NCBI GenBank assembly: GCA_964560765.1
Contig: CAZLMG010000018.1
Span: 1 to 64,000, forward strand
From: CAZLMG01 sp964560765
Lineage (GTDB): Bacteria > Bdellovibrionota_B > Oligoflexia > Oligoflexales > CAZLMG01
DNA length: 64,000 bases
Direction: 5' to 3'
The notes beneath the pieces were generated by a model. That model was given only the letters and a program-made list of their open reading frames with translations, was not told the DNA's origin and did not search any database. Below, in pieces: positions 41,948-51,354 of the stretch (position 1 is the stretch's first letter; every line of letters starts with the position of its first letter). The translations under genes and the position numbers were made by a program.

Positions 41948-43714
41948 ATGAATCAAAACATTTTGCCAGTAGCCCATCAGTTTTTTGCGCAGGTCGCGGC
42001 GACGCCCAGTCAGCACGCATTCCATTACTGCGATCCAACCAACGGCCAATGGGTGGACATGACCTGGCGTACCTATGGCGATAACGTCGCTAAAGTCGCG
42101 GCTTGGCTACAAGCCCAAGGGATTGGCAAGGGTGATCGAGTTGCGATACTCTCGGGCAATTGCCCCGAATGGATCATGACCGATATCGCCATTCAGGCGG
42201 TCGGTGGCATTTGCGTGCCGATTTATGCGACATCTTCGGCGAAAGATGTGAGCTACATCTGCCAGCATGCAGACATAAAGCTGGTATTCGCAGACACGGC
42301 AAAGCGCACCGAAGTGCTGACGGATTGCCCGGTGGCGACCGTTGTCCTGTATCAGGATGCAGGTCCAAATGCCTTGACGCTGCGCACGAACACGCACACC
42401 TGGGCGCAAATTCTGCAATCGACAACAACGCCGATCCCCCGTGCTGTTGATGTGCGGGATGACGATATTGCCACTCTCATTTATACGTCGGGGACGACCG
42501 GCAATCCCAAAGGTGTTATCCACACGGTGGGCACGGTCAAGGCGTGCGTCGCACCCGTGTTGGATGTGTTCCGTGAAGGAAAGCCGGCGGCCCCCGCGGA
42601 TCGGTTGTTTTCTTTCTTGCCTCTGAGTCACGTTGCCGAACGCGTGCTGATTGCCTTGCTTTCCGTATACACCGGAACGGAGGTGGCCTTTGCCCGTGGC
42701 ATCGATACCCTTTCCGAAGACTTGGTACGCTGTCGACCCACGGTTCTGCTTTGCGTACCGCGCTTGTGGGAAAAGATCTTTGAAAAGATCCAGTCAGGGC
42801 TTCGGACCGCAAGTCCAGGCAAACGGGCGATATTCGGCTTGGCGAAGAACCTGGGCTCAATTCGCATTTCCGGCAATCGGGTTTATCGGGACCGAGATCA
42901 ATGGATTTCAGCAAAGATCAGTGACGGACTCGTTGGCAAGAAGTTGCGGGCTCGGCTTGGGCTCGATCGCACGCGCATGCTGTTGACCGGATCAGCTCCA
43001 ACTCGTCCGGACGTGATGCGATTTTTTGCATCCTTTGGCCTCATGATTCGGGAAGTCTATGGCCTTACGGAGAATCTTTGTCTTGGCGTACTCAATGATC
43101 ACTCCAGTGTGGTGATCGGAAGCTGTGGCAAACTCTTTCACGGTGGCGAGATGCAAATTGCCGCAGACGGTGAAATCTGCTTCCGCGCCCCTTGGAACTT
43201 CAAGGGCTATTACAAGAACGAGGAAGCGACCCGAGATTCGATCAACAAAGACGGTTGGTTTATGACCGGTGACTTGGGACAGGTTGACGACCAAGGTTAT
43301 CTACGCATCGTCGGGCGCAAGAAAGAGCTGCTGAAAACATCCGGTGGCAAGTATGTAGCACCGGTCCCTATCGAGGATTTACTGAAGGCGAATCCCATCA
43401 TCGCCGATGCTATGGTGGTCGGCGACAACCGAAAGTACTGCGTGGCCCTGATTTCGCTAGATCCCGAGCATGTGAACTCCCAACCAGAGCTGGATGTAAC
43501 GAAAGAGCTCGGTAAATTCTTGGAGGAGGTCAACGCCCAGTTGGCAAGCTATGAGTCGATCAAGCGGTTAGGGATTATGCGTGCTGCCTTTTCGGTAGAA
43601 GCTGGGACATTGACGCCAACACTCAAGCTGAAGCGCAAGGTTGCGTGTGAACAAAAGCAACAGTTCATTGAGAAAGTCTACGACGCGAATCAGCAAATTA
43701 TCGTTGAATCATAG
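41948..43714 (+). CDS. Long-chain acyl-CoA synthetase (AMP-forming)
   Basis: About 588 residues from ATG 41948 (GAGG nine bases upstream); the frame extends 26 codons further up without a binding site. Family motifs: IYTSGTTGNPKGV near residue 176 (phosphate loop), YGLTEN near 370, TGDLG near 438 and GRKKELLKTSGGK near 455. The overall layout matches the FAA1-like long-chain fatty-acid CoA ligases found in bacteria and eukaryotes. It activates fatty acids for degradation or lipid synthesis at the inner membrane. Chain-length preference cannot be read. Confidence 0.92.
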   Translation: MNQNILPVAHQFFAQVAATPSQHAFHYCDPTNGQWVDMTWRTYGDNVAKVAAWLQAQGIGKGDRVAILSGNCPEWIMTDIAIQAVGGICVPIYATSSAKDVSYICQHADIKLVFADTAKRTEVLTDCPVATVVLYQDAGPNALTLRTNTHTWAQILQSTTTPIPRAVDVRDDDIATLIYTSGTTGNPKGVIHTVGTVKACVAPVLDVFREGKPAAPADRLFSFLPLSHVAERVLIALLSVYTGTEVAFARGIDTLSEDLVRCRPTVLLCVPRLWEKIFEKIQSGLRTASPGKRAIFGLAKNLGSIRISGNRVYRDRDQWISAKISDGLVGKKLRARLGLDRTRMLLTGSAPTRPDVMRFFASFGLMIREVYGLTENLCLGVLNDHSSVVIGSCGKLFHGGEMQIAADGEICFRAPWNFKGYYKNEEATRDSINKDGWFMTGDLGQVDDQGYLRIVGRKKELLKTSGGKYVAPVPIEDLLKANPIIADAMVVGDNRKYCVALISLDPEHVNSQPELDVTKELGKFLEEVNAQLASYESIKRLGIMRAAFSVEAGTLTPTLKLKRKVACEQKQQFIEKVYDANQQIIVES

Positions 43715-43838
43715 AAACGCGACCGGCGCCGCCTCCCTGGCAGCGCCGATACGCTTGCTTCCTTGCGCGAAGTATGCACGTTAGGTGGGATTCCGTTCCC
43801 TCCGCTCGTGCGGGCCTGGCTCCCTGCCTAGCCTGTCT

Positions 43839-43857
43839 CGAGACCATCCTGGTCTCG
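43839..43857. terminator. Hairpin downstream of the acyl-CoA synthetase gene
   Basis: CGAGACCA/TGGTCTCG, an 8-base perfect stem with a 3-base loop, 125 bases past the stop codon. It is followed by TCTCTAT rather than a clean T-run, so termination is plausible but not certain. Confidence 0.4.
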
Positions 43858-43894
43858 TCTCTATCCATCACCGGGGTGGGTGAATGACTTTGCC

Positions 43895-44188
43895 TTAACT
43901 GGCGATTTTCGTCAGTGCATGTGCCTGATTCAATCGCTCTGAGTACAACCGCGGATTGATAATGAGAACGGGCTGCTCGCTACCATTGACAACCGGCCGC
44001 TCGACGACCTTAATCCAGTGATTGTCGCGGAGAATATCGAGTGCTGCGTCCACTAACTGTGGCTCTCCCAGCCCTGGAAAATTGATTTCATAAATGCGGC
44101 TAAGGAGTGAGCCGGTTCGAATACGACCGTCCAAGATCAATGTTGCCAAGCGATGGGCCGCCAGTACTTCTTCCATAACTCCAACCAT
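43895..44188 (-). CDS. Small conserved-looking helical protein, unrecognised
   Basis: A 97-residue protein. I start it at ATG 44188 because GGGAGGA lies nine bases upstream; the frame extends 63 codons further up, but those look non-coding. The sequence is helical at first (MEEVLAAHRLATLILDGRIRTG) then winged-helix-like (LLSRIYEINFPGLGEPQLVDAALDILRDNHWIKVVERPV, quoted in part). The pattern of helix, loop, helix and beta-wing suggests a small DNA-binding regulator, but no family was recognised. A long structured leader precedes it. Confidence 0.55.
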   Translation of the reverse strand: MVGVMEEVLAAHRLATLILDGRIRTGSLLSRIYEINFPGLGEPQLVDAALDILRDNHWIKVVERPVVNGSEQPVLIINPRLYSERLNQAHALTKIAS

Positions 44189-44524
44189 CGTGTGGTTCCT
44201 CCCGGTCTGTTTCTCAGTGCTTTTGCCATTACTGTTTGCAGATTTGGTGCCAAGGTCGCGAAACCACCTTGCTGGTGAATTTGTTGCAATCGGTACAGTT
44301 AGTTGCATGAAGCGGGAGGCACCTTCAGGGGTTCCGGCGGTATGTCCAAATGTCAAATGGTGTTGGAGCCTCGCCAAGGGGGTGAGGATGCAATATTTTG
44401 ATATTGTTAAGAAAAGACAGGTGTTGACGGCGCACCTGCCGTCGGAATATTGAGATTTTCCACCTTAAATCGGCAACCTACTGACTTTACATGGGAATCT
44501 AGCAGTCCTTGGGCCGCGCTTCCC
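44189..44524. other. Long leader of the 97-residue protein gene with palindrome and interleaved hairpins
   Basis: 336 bases, no gene supported. CAATAT-TTTG-ATATTG at 44391-44406 is a perfect inverted repeat. Just beyond, two 6-base stems interleave: CAGGTG/CACCTG (44418-44438) and GACGGC/GCCGTC (44426-44443); they cannot both form as simple hairpins. A consensus-like TTGACA lies about 44347-44358 on the minus strand without a matching -10. Confidence 0.4.
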
Positions 44525-46552
44525 TCATTCTGCCCGCAGGGCTTCGATGACAGCCAGGCGTTCGGCCTTGATTGCCGGTGCCAAGCCGCTCAAAACTCCG
44601 ACGGCGACAATGGCTCCCATAGAGATACTGATCGCCGTAGCGTCCAGGACAACCTCAAACTGTAAGTCGGGTATGAGCTGAGTGGCGACATACAACAACG
44701 CGGCACAGCCGGCGATGCCAACTAAGATACCAATGATCCCCGCGCTGCCGCAGAGAACGAGAGACTCGAGCAGGATCTGCTGGCGCATGCTGCGATTGGT
44801 GGCGCCCAAAGCTTTGCGCAAGCCGATTTCTTTCAAGCGGTCGGTGATGGAAACGAGCATCATATTCTGAATGCCGATGCCGCCAACTAACAAGGCCAAA
44901 AATGCGATACCAGCCAGCAACAGAGCAAAGATGTTGAGAAACCGCTTCATTTGCGCCACGAGGGTGGTATTGGAATCGACACGGAAATTGCCCGTGCCGT
45001 CATATTTAAGGTCAAAAAAGCCTTTGATGCGATTGCCAAGTTGCTCAATATCTGAGCCCGACTCAACCGACAGAGTGACCGATTGAATCCGCCCAGACCA
45101 GACGTTGCTGTAGGCCTGCAGGTAAGTGTATGGGAGCATGATCTGTTTATCGGGCTGAAACCATTCGATAGCGCTCTTCTGCTGGGCCATGACCCCAATC
45201 ACGCGGCACGGCATACTCGCTTGATTGTCTTTGCCGACGCTGATGATTTCGCCGAGCAGACTGCGGGTCGCCCCGAGTTGGTTCGGAATTTCGGCCCCAA
45301 CAATACAGACACTGCTGCGCAATTCGATGTGGTGCGGTGAGAAGAATGTTCCCTCACGCAACTGGGTATTGGAAATGGGAAAGTATTCGTGATTGACCCC
45401 AAGAACCATGACTCCGTCCTCGTAGGAACGCCCACCGAATGTGACCTTTGAGTTCCAGCTGTTGATGATCGGCGAGATGAGTTCGATCTGCGGAAAGATC
45501 TCGCGCAGTGGCGCCACGTCTCTTTGCACATCAAATGCATCAAATTGAATGGCGGTCACCTGATTGGCGCTTAGGTTCCAGTTGCGATTGCCGTGAATGA
45601 CCAGGCGATTCACACCTAAAGACTCGTACCCTTCCAGGATACGATCGCGGGTAAAATTGCCGAGGGTGAGCATCGAGACAACGGCGGCGACACCGATGAC
45701 GACGCCCAGCATGGTGAGCAAAGATCGCATGCGATTGCGCAGCATATTTTCCAAAGCTAGGGGCATGAGCTGTAGCGAGGCAAACGGGCGAGCATGCGGC
45801 CGAGGAGCCTTCTTTGGCGACTGGCTATCTGCCGGTGCCCCTTTCAGACTTGTCTCGCCATCATGTTCGAAAATCTTCCCGTCACGAACATACAGCTGCC
45901 GCGGAAAGCGGGCGGCCACCTCCCGGTCATGAGTGATGACGACGATCGTCTTGCCTTCATCTTGGAGGCCGGCAAGCAGATCCAAAACGGTGCGCGCATT
46001 GACACTGTCCAGGTTGCCAGTGGGCTCATCCGCCAAGACGACATCCACGTCGTTCATGAGGGCACGCGCAATGGCGACGCGCTGCTGCTGTCCGCCAGAG
46101 AGTTGGCTAGGTGCCTGGTTGAGACAGTCGGTGAGTCCTACCTTTTCTGCCAGCAGTTTGGCACGGGCGGTGGCCATCGCCGAGGCAGGTTGCTCCGCTT
46201 CAATGGGATAGCGTGTCGGAAGCATGATATTGCTCAGAACACTGGCCCGTTGCAGCAGATGAAACTGTTGAAAAATAAAGCCAATATTTCGATTGCGGAA
46301 TAGACTCAGCTGCAGATCGTCCAAAGCCAGAATGTTTTGCTGGCGAAAAAAAATCTCACCATGATCCGGACGTAGCATGCAGCCCAGCATGTAAAACAGA
46401 GTCGATTTCCCCGAGCCGGACGGTCCCAGAATGGCGACGGATTCACCCTGACGAATCGAGAAGCTCACTTGATCAAAGATCGTGCGGTGCGCTTGCCCTT
46501 GGCCATAGGCAAAAGACAAATTGCGGACTTCAAATATGTTTGGCTTTGTCAT
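44525..46552 (-). CDS. MacB-type ABC exporter, fused ATPase-permease
   Basis: A 675-residue inner-membrane protein. The N-terminal 230 residues are an ATPase: Walker A GPSGSGKST (about 43), signature LSGGQQQRVAIARA (about 151), Walker B VVLADEPTGNLD (about 172) and H-loop THD. A linker leads to a first membrane helix at about 280, a large periplasmic MacB_PCD domain (about 300-545) and three membrane helices forming the FtsX-like C-terminus. The layout equals MacB. With the adaptor and TolC-family genes just upstream it should form a three-part exporter for a macrolide, peptide or lipid-like substrate. Specificity unknown. Confidence 0.92.
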   Translation of the reverse strand: MTKPNIFEVRNLSFAYGQGQAHRTIFDQVSFSIRQGESVAILGPSGSGKSTLFYMLGCMLRPDHGEIFFRQQNILALDDLQLSLFRNRNIGFIFQQFHLLQRASVLSNIMLPTRYPIEAEQPASAMATARAKLLAEKVGLTDCLNQAPSQLSGGQQQRVAIARALMNDVDVVLADEPTGNLDSVNARTVLDLLAGLQDEGKTIVVITHDREVAARFPRQLYVRDGKIFEHDGETSLKGAPADSQSPKKAPRPHARPFASLQLMPLALENMLRNRMRSLLTMLGVVIGVAAVVSMLTLGNFTRDRILEGYESLGVNRLVIHGNRNWNLSANQVTAIQFDAFDVQRDVAPLREIFPQIELISPIINSWNSKVTFGGRSYEDGVMVLGVNHEYFPISNTQLREGTFFSPHHIELRSSVCIVGAEIPNQLGATRSLLGEIISVGKDNQASMPCRVIGVMAQQKSAIEWFQPDKQIMLPYTYLQAYSNVWSGRIQSVTLSVESGSDIEQLGNRIKGFFDLKYDGTGNFRVDSNTTLVAQMKRFLNIFALLLAGIAFLALLVGGIGIQNMMLVSITDRLKEIGLRKALGATNRSMRQQILLESLVLCGSAGIIGILVGIAGCAALLYVATQLIPDLQFEVVLDATAISISMGAIVAVGVLSGLAPAIKAERLAVIEALRAE

Positions 46553-46576
46553 GCGCCACGATCTTTCTTGTGAATT

Positions 46577-47473
46577 TTAGCGTCTTCGGTTGGGGCGACC
46601 GCTGCTGACCGGTTTGGCCGATGACAAAAAATCCACTTGCCGCACGCGCTCACCTTCGTTGACACCGCTACGAATTTCAAAGGCATCAGCGCTGCGCATG
46701 CCGATAGTCACATTCTGACGCGCACCGTCGGCGCGAATCACATAGTATTTGTCGCCCTCTCTGCCCACATAATCGTGGCGTAAGGACAAGACCTGTTGAG
46801 CTTCGGCGGTAATGATATCGATGGTGGCGCTCATCCCGGGCTTGAGCTCCTCGTCGGGATTTAACACTTCAATTCGAATCGGGAACTCCACCCTTGATCG
46901 ATCCCAGCGATCCTGAGATTTGGCAGCTTGGAACAGCTGGATGATCTTGCCGGAATAGGTCTTGTCGGGCAGTGATGAGGCTTTGACGATAGCCTTTTGT
47001 TGTAGTCTGAGCTTAGGGAAATCTAGTTCGGGGGTATCGCTATCGACAAATAATTTGCTGGTGTCGTCAATGCGAACAATTGCAGCATCGGCACCTGACT
47101 TTACCACGTCAGCACCTTCTGATTTCAAAATCTGCACCACGCGGCCGGTTAGAGGTGCCCGTAGGGGAAAGACTTCTTCGCCGCGCCCATCCGGTGTCTG
47201 GCTGATGCTAACAATAGGCTGCCCTTGTTTCACTTGATCGCCGACTTTGACAAAAATCTTTTGCACGTAGCCGTCATAGGGTGCGGCTAGAGTTGCGGTT
47301 CGAGCTGGGACGATCAGACCCGACAGGGTGACGCGCTGAATGATATCCGTCCTGGCGACAGTGCCCGCTGGCGAAAGATCGTTGGCCGCCGGGTCTTGCG
47401 GGCGCATGACATACCAGGTACCGGCGGCTAAGAGGGCCAGAAGTGCCATGTACTTATTAAAGATCCAGCGCAC
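46577..47473 (-). CDS. Periplasmic adaptor (membrane-fusion) protein, MacA/HlyD type
   Basis: A 298-residue protein starting at GTG 47473, with GGAGGAAAC eight bases upstream inside the end of the tolC-like gene (17-base overlap). One N-terminal membrane helix is followed by two halves of a lipoyl-like domain (GYVQKIFVKVGDQVKQGQPIV and TGRVVQILKSEGADVVKSG, quoted in part) and then a beta-barrel and a MP domain (ELKPGMSATIDI). No long coiled-coil hairpin is visible between the lipoyl halves, so the adaptor is of the short type. It links the MacB-type permease to the TolC-type channel. Confidence 0.88.
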   Translation of the reverse strand: MRWIFNKYMALLALLAAGTWYVMRPQDPAANDLSPAGTVARTDIIQRVTLSGLIVPARTATLAAPYDGYVQKIFVKVGDQVKQGQPIVSISQTPDGRGEEVFPLRAPLTGRVVQILKSEGADVVKSGADAAIVRIDDTSKLFVDSDTPELDFPKLRLQQKAIVKASSLPDKTYSGKIIQLFQAAKSQDRWDRSRVEFPIRIEVLNPDEELKPGMSATIDIITAEAQQVLSLRHDYVGREGDKYYVIRADGARQNVTIGMRSADAFEIRSGVNEGERVRQVDFLSSAKPVSSGRPNRRR

Positions 47474-48770
47474 TGAGGTTTCCTCCGTAATAGTGGTGGC
47501 GCGCTATCTGGGTGAGATAGGAAAACGCCGTGCTGTAGTAGCCGCGCTGGGACGAGCTGAGGTTCTGCAAACCTTGCACCAGTTCCAGGTAGCTCACGCG
47601 TCCCTGCTTGAACTCCGACTCCAGCAATTTGTAGCTTTCTTCTTCCAGGGCAAGAAGTTCGGCGGCTAATCCCAGATTTTTCTTGCCGAGTTCAAGCTCG
47701 CGCTGGAGAGTCCGCAAATTCTGCGTCAAAGTACGGAGGCGTTCCAGATGGTTGAGCTGGGCCGCGGCTCGGCTGCTGGCGGCGATGGAGACATCGCGAC
47801 GGCGCCGTCCGAAGTCCAAGATGTTGTAGTCGAAGGCGATGGTTATATCCCAGGATGCACGGTCGTTAGCTGATATCCCGGTCCCCGTTCCTAGGTAGTT
47901 TTGGCTTCCATACTCGATGCCGGTGGCGACGCGAACTTCGGGGCCATAGGCTTTGCGGGCTAGATCAACTTCAAATGCATTTGCTTCATCCTCGAGCTGA
48001 ATGATCTTAGCCTCACGCGTCGCCGAGCTGCTCATGGCTTGCGGCGGCAACGGCGGCAGTGTCGCCTTGCGTGGATCTAGGATAGCCACTCGCACCTTGT
48101 CGACTTCGCCCTCTTCGCCGATGAGCAAGGCTAACTTACTAAGGGCAAGATGCCGTTGCTTCTCCAGCTGGGCATTGTCGATGGCAGTTCGCTGTACCTC
48201 GCCGCGAAAGCGCAGGAAGTCCTTGCGGGTGCGCAGCCCACTCCGATACTGGCTGGTCGCCAATTTGTATTGGGCGTCGAGCGTGGCCATTAAGCCACGA
48301 TTTACCGCCAACAACTGCTCCGCCAATGAGTAGTCAAAATAGGCATCCATCATGTCAAAGAGCGCGGCTTGGCGCGCTTCCTCGAAGTTAATTTGAGCCA
48401 AGAGTTGTTGCTTGTCGGCACTGGCGCGGCGGATCCACGCGACGCCGTTGTCATACAAAGTCTCGGATAGGGACAGGCTAAATTGGCTAATCCAGGGAGA
48501 TTCGCTAGGCATCTCTTGACCCAGGGATTTATCGCCGACCCCGTGTAGAGTCTTTAAGTCCAGCGAAGGCAAGAGCGGCGGCAGTGTATTCTCGTGTCGC
48601 CAGCGAGCGATCTGCGACTGATGCTCGGCCGCTTTTAATTTCAGTGAGTGTTGCACGGCTAGCGTCTTGAGCTCGCGCAGGGTCAACGTCTGCGCCACGG
48701 CGGAACTGGCGCCTACGAGCAGGGCCAACGCAGGCAAACAAATTTTGGCAAGAAAATTCAACTTTTTCAT
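47457..48770 (-). CDS. TolC-family outer-membrane efflux channel
   Basis: About 437 residues from ATG 48770, opening a signal peptide ending GASSAVAQT. The mature chain is mainly long helical with two OEP repeats, each beginning with an LTLREL/AL-type start and including LYDNGVAWIRRASADKQQLLAQ and YNILDFGRRRRDVSIAAS segments typical of the equatorial and barrel-facing parts. The 17-base overlap with the adaptor gene fixes it as the first gene of the export operon. It should be a trimeric channel through the outer membrane. Only a weak ribosome-binding site precedes the start. Confidence 0.88.
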   Translation of the reverse strand: MKKLNFLAKICLPALALLVGASSAVAQTLTLRELKTLAVQHSLKLKAAEHQSQIARWRHENTLPPLLPSLDLKTLHGVGDKSLGQEMPSESPWISQFSLSLSETLYDNGVAWIRRASADKQQLLAQINFEEARQAALFDMMDAYFDYSLAEQLLAVNRGLMATLDAQYKLATSQYRSGLRTRKDFLRFRGEVQRTAIDNAQLEKQRHLALSKLALLIGEEGEVDKVRVAILDPRKATLPPLPPQAMSSSATREAKIIQLEDEANAFEVDLARKAYGPEVRVATGIEYGSQNYLGTGTGISANDRASWDITIAFDYNILDFGRRRRDVSIAASSRAAAQLNHLERLRTLTQNLRTLQRELELGKKNLGLAAELLALEEESYKLLESEFKQGRVSYLELVQGLQNLSSSQRGYYSTAFSYLTQIARHHYYGGNLSALDL

Positions 48771-48876
48771 CACAGTGATTGTGGCCAAAGCAAGATGAAG
48801 ACTAGCAAAGAACAACCGGCGATGCGAGCGACGATCCGATTGGCTGGTTGCCGTCGGTGACAGAGGGGGGGAGGAG

Positions 48877-48905
48877 CCAGAGGAGCGCGGCTCGCACTCC
48901 TCTGG
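48877..48905. terminator. Hairpin between clpB and the tolC-like gene
   Basis: CCAGAGGAG/CTCCTCTGG perfect 9-base stem, 11-base loop, ten bases past the clpB stop on the minus strand. No T-tract follows on either strand, so it is a terminator or transcript-end protecting hairpin at best. Confidence 0.4.
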
Positions 48906-48914
48906 ACCAGCGGG

Positions 48915-51281
48915 TTACACGGGGGAAAACTGAACCTGGTCATTGGCGCCCAGGGTCGCGCGCCACGTGCCATGGGGGAGGTCCTCCTTCAGGAGATGAT
49001 GCGACAATGGGCGCGTCACGCTCTTAGCAAAGAGTGATTTAAGCGGGCGTGCGCCGTAGCGGGCGTCAAAACCACGCTGACTGAGCAAGGCAACGAGCGG
49101 CGTATCCAACTCGATCGTCAAGTGTTTCGCATCGAGTCGTTCGTTGAGCTGGCTCAATTCGCGCTGGATCAAGCGTTCCATGATTTCACGGTCCAAGGCG
49201 CGATAGGTTAGCATGGCATCGATTCGCCCCAGCACCTCAGGCTTGAACTCGCTCTCCGGGTGCTTGCTGTTTGAGGTCATGATGACGATGGCATTGCGAA
49301 AGCTTACCGTGCGCCCCTTGTTGTCAGTCAAGCGTCCGTCGTCGAGTATTTGTAACAAGATATCGGCAAAGTCTGGGTGCGCTTTTTCGATTTCATCGAG
49401 AAGTACCACCGCGTACGGTTTGCGCCGCAGGGCTTCCGTCAAAATGCCGCCTTCCTCATAGCCAACATAGCCAGCCGGCGCACCGATGAGCTTGGCGACA
49501 GCGTGTTTTTCACTATATTCCGTCATATCCAATCGAATGAGGTTGTCCTCTGATCCGAACAAAAAAGAGGTCAGCGCTTTGGCCGTCTCGGTCTTGCCCA
49601 CGCCGCTCGGGCCGAGCAGCAGGAAGGATCCGAGGGGCCGACTGGGATCCGTCAAGCCCGCATGCGCCGCGACCAATGTCTCCGCAATCTCATGCACAGC
49701 TTCGTCCTGCCCAAACACGCGCGACTTCAAAAAGTCCTCCAAGCCAAGGATATTCTCTTGCTTTGACTTCAGGATCTTCTCGACTGGAATCCCTGTCTGC
49801 CGCGAGATAACTTTGGCGATATCTTTCTTCGTCAGTCGCCAGGTGCTAGCACACTCTTGAAGTTGTGCCTCGACTTCCGGCAAGAGCGAGTACTTGATTT
49901 TCGACGCTTCCTCGTAGTTTTGGGTGTTCTGCGCTTGCTCTAGGTCAAAGCGCAGACGATCGCGTCGATTTTTCAGTTCTGAAACCCGGCGCAAGCCCAT
50001 GACTTCTGTTTCCCATGCTGACCGCTCGATCTGGTACTGGCTTTCCAGGGTAGCAATCTCCTCGGCAAGCTCGGGTTTGCTCTTCTCAGACCTTGCAAAA
50101 ATCTTCTTCGAGCGAATTTCCGACTCGAGCTCGACGAGATGTGCAGGCATCGCTTCCGCACTTAGCTTCAGTGCTGCCGAGGCTTCATCGATCAGGTCGA
50201 TGGCTTTGTCTGGCAGATTCTTGTCTGGAATGTACTGTTTCGATAGAAACACCGAACTAAAAATCGCGTCATCCGAGATTTCGATTCCATGATGGATTTC
50301 AAATTTCTCCTTCAGGCCCATCATAATCTCGACTGCGTCCTCTTCACTGGGCTCTTGAATGGGCACGGCGCGGAATCGGCGATCGAGGGCGCTGTCCGCC
50401 AAGATGTAGCGCCGATACTCGTCATGTGTGGTCGCACCGATGCAGTGCAACTCGCCGCGAGCAAGTGCTGGCTTCAGCAAGTTCGCCGCATCCATGGCAC
50501 CGTCTGTGCGCCCCGCGCCCACCAGTTGATGAATTTCGTCGATAAAGAGCACGATTTGTCCGGCGCTTTCCTTGACGAAAGCCACCAGTTGCTGCATGCG
50601 CTCTTCAAACTCACCGCGATACTTGGTTCCCGCCATGAGGGCACCCATATCGAGGGAGTAAACGGTTTTGTCTTTCAGGGCATCAGGCACTTTACCTTTG
50701 ACAATGAGGTCCGCCAATCCTTCGACTACAGCGGTTTTGCCGACACCGGCCTCGCCCACTAATACCGGATTGTTCTTGCCACGGCGCCCAAGAATCTCCA
50801 TGACCGCTCGAATCTCTCGCGACCGGCCGATCACCGGATCGAGCTTACCTTTGCCAGCCAATTCGTTCAGATTCGTCAAAAATTTCGGAACCTCGGGCGC
50901 ATCACCCTGGTCAAAGATACTGGGATCAAGATCGAGATCGGAAAAATAGTCTTTCAAGTAAGCTAAGAGATCGGCTTCACCCACCTCCTGTCGCCCATTC
51001 TGGATAGCGCGGGCCGAGGCCTTGGTAATCCATTGTGATAACGTCGCCGACGCCCGTAGATCTTCTGGGCGAAACGTCTTTTTATCGAAACTTGGCAGCT
51101 TCTCTAGTTGATCTTTGAGCGTGCGTCTCGCACCCGCCAAACTTTTGGCCGCCGTTGCACGGGGGTTATTGACGATCCCCCAGAGCAAGTGCGCGGGCTC
51201 AAGCTGGGTGTGACGCCGCTGCAGCGCCTCCGTCTGGGCGATATCAAGAGACCCTGCAATGATTGGATCATATTGACTCAT
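48915..51281 (-). CDS. clpB: ClpB-type AAA+ disaggregase
   Basis: About 788 residues from ATG 51281 (GGAGGAGG nine bases upstream). An N-terminal repeat domain (about 1-140) is followed by two AAA+ modules: Walker A GEAGVGKT near 176, with VLFIDEIHQLVGAG, and GPSGVGKT near 556, with VVLLDEIEKAH. Between them is a coiled-coil M-domain with an AQNTQNYEEASKIKYSLLPE segment; it spans about 110 residues, some 40 shorter than in E. coli ClpB. The end lacks a ClpP loop motif (no IGF/L visible), favouring ClpB over ClpA/ClpC. It unfolds aggregates with DnaK. A heat-shock-like promoter lies upstream. Confidence 0.88.
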   Translation of the reverse strand: MSQYDPIIAGSLDIAQTEALQRRHTQLEPAHLLWGIVNNPRATAAKSLAGARRTLKDQLEKLPSFDKKTFRPEDLRASATLSQWITKASARAIQNGRQEVGEADLLAYLKDYFSDLDLDPSIFDQGDAPEVPKFLTNLNELAGKGKLDPVIGRSREIRAVMEILGRRGKNNPVLVGEAGVGKTAVVEGLADLIVKGKVPDALKDKTVYSLDMGALMAGTKYRGEFEERMQQLVAFVKESAGQIVLFIDEIHQLVGAGRTDGAMDAANLLKPALARGELHCIGATTHDEYRRYILADSALDRRFRAVPIQEPSEEDAVEIMMGLKEKFEIHHGIEISDDAIFSSVFLSKQYIPDKNLPDKAIDLIDEASAALKLSAEAMPAHLVELESEIRSKKIFARSEKSKPELAEEIATLESQYQIERSAWETEVMGLRRVSELKNRRDRLRFDLEQAQNTQNYEEASKIKYSLLPEVEAQLQECASTWRLTKKDIAKVISRQTGIPVEKILKSKQENILGLEDFLKSRVFGQDEAVHEIAETLVAAHAGLTDPSRPLGSFLLLGPSGVGKTETAKALTSFLFGSEDNLIRLDMTEYSEKHAVAKLIGAPAGYVGYEEGGILTEALRRKPYAVVLLDEIEKAHPDFADILLQILDDGRLTDNKGRTVSFRNAIVIMTSNSKHPESEFKPEVLGRIDAMLTYRALDREIMERLIQRELSQLNERLDAKHLTIELDTPLVALLSQRGFDARYGARPLKSLFAKSVTRPLSHHLLKEDLPHGTWRATLGANDQVQFSPV

Positions 51282-51308
51282 ACTCCGTACCTCCTCCGTT
51301 CTAAACAA

Positions 51309-51336
51309 ACATGAGGCGGATTCAGATGTCGTCAAG
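51309..51336 (-). promoter_or_regulatory. Heat-shock (sigma32-like) promoter candidate for clpB
   Basis: On the minus strand CTTGAC (51331-51336) and CCTCATGT (51309-51316) are 14 bases apart; the sigma32 consensus is CTTGAA and CCCCATnT with a 13-17 base spacer. Each box has one mismatch. The start site would be near 51302, leaving a leader of about 20 bases containing the strong ribosome-binding site. Confidence 0.5.
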
Positions 51337-51354
51337 AGCCGGGCAGAAAAATGA

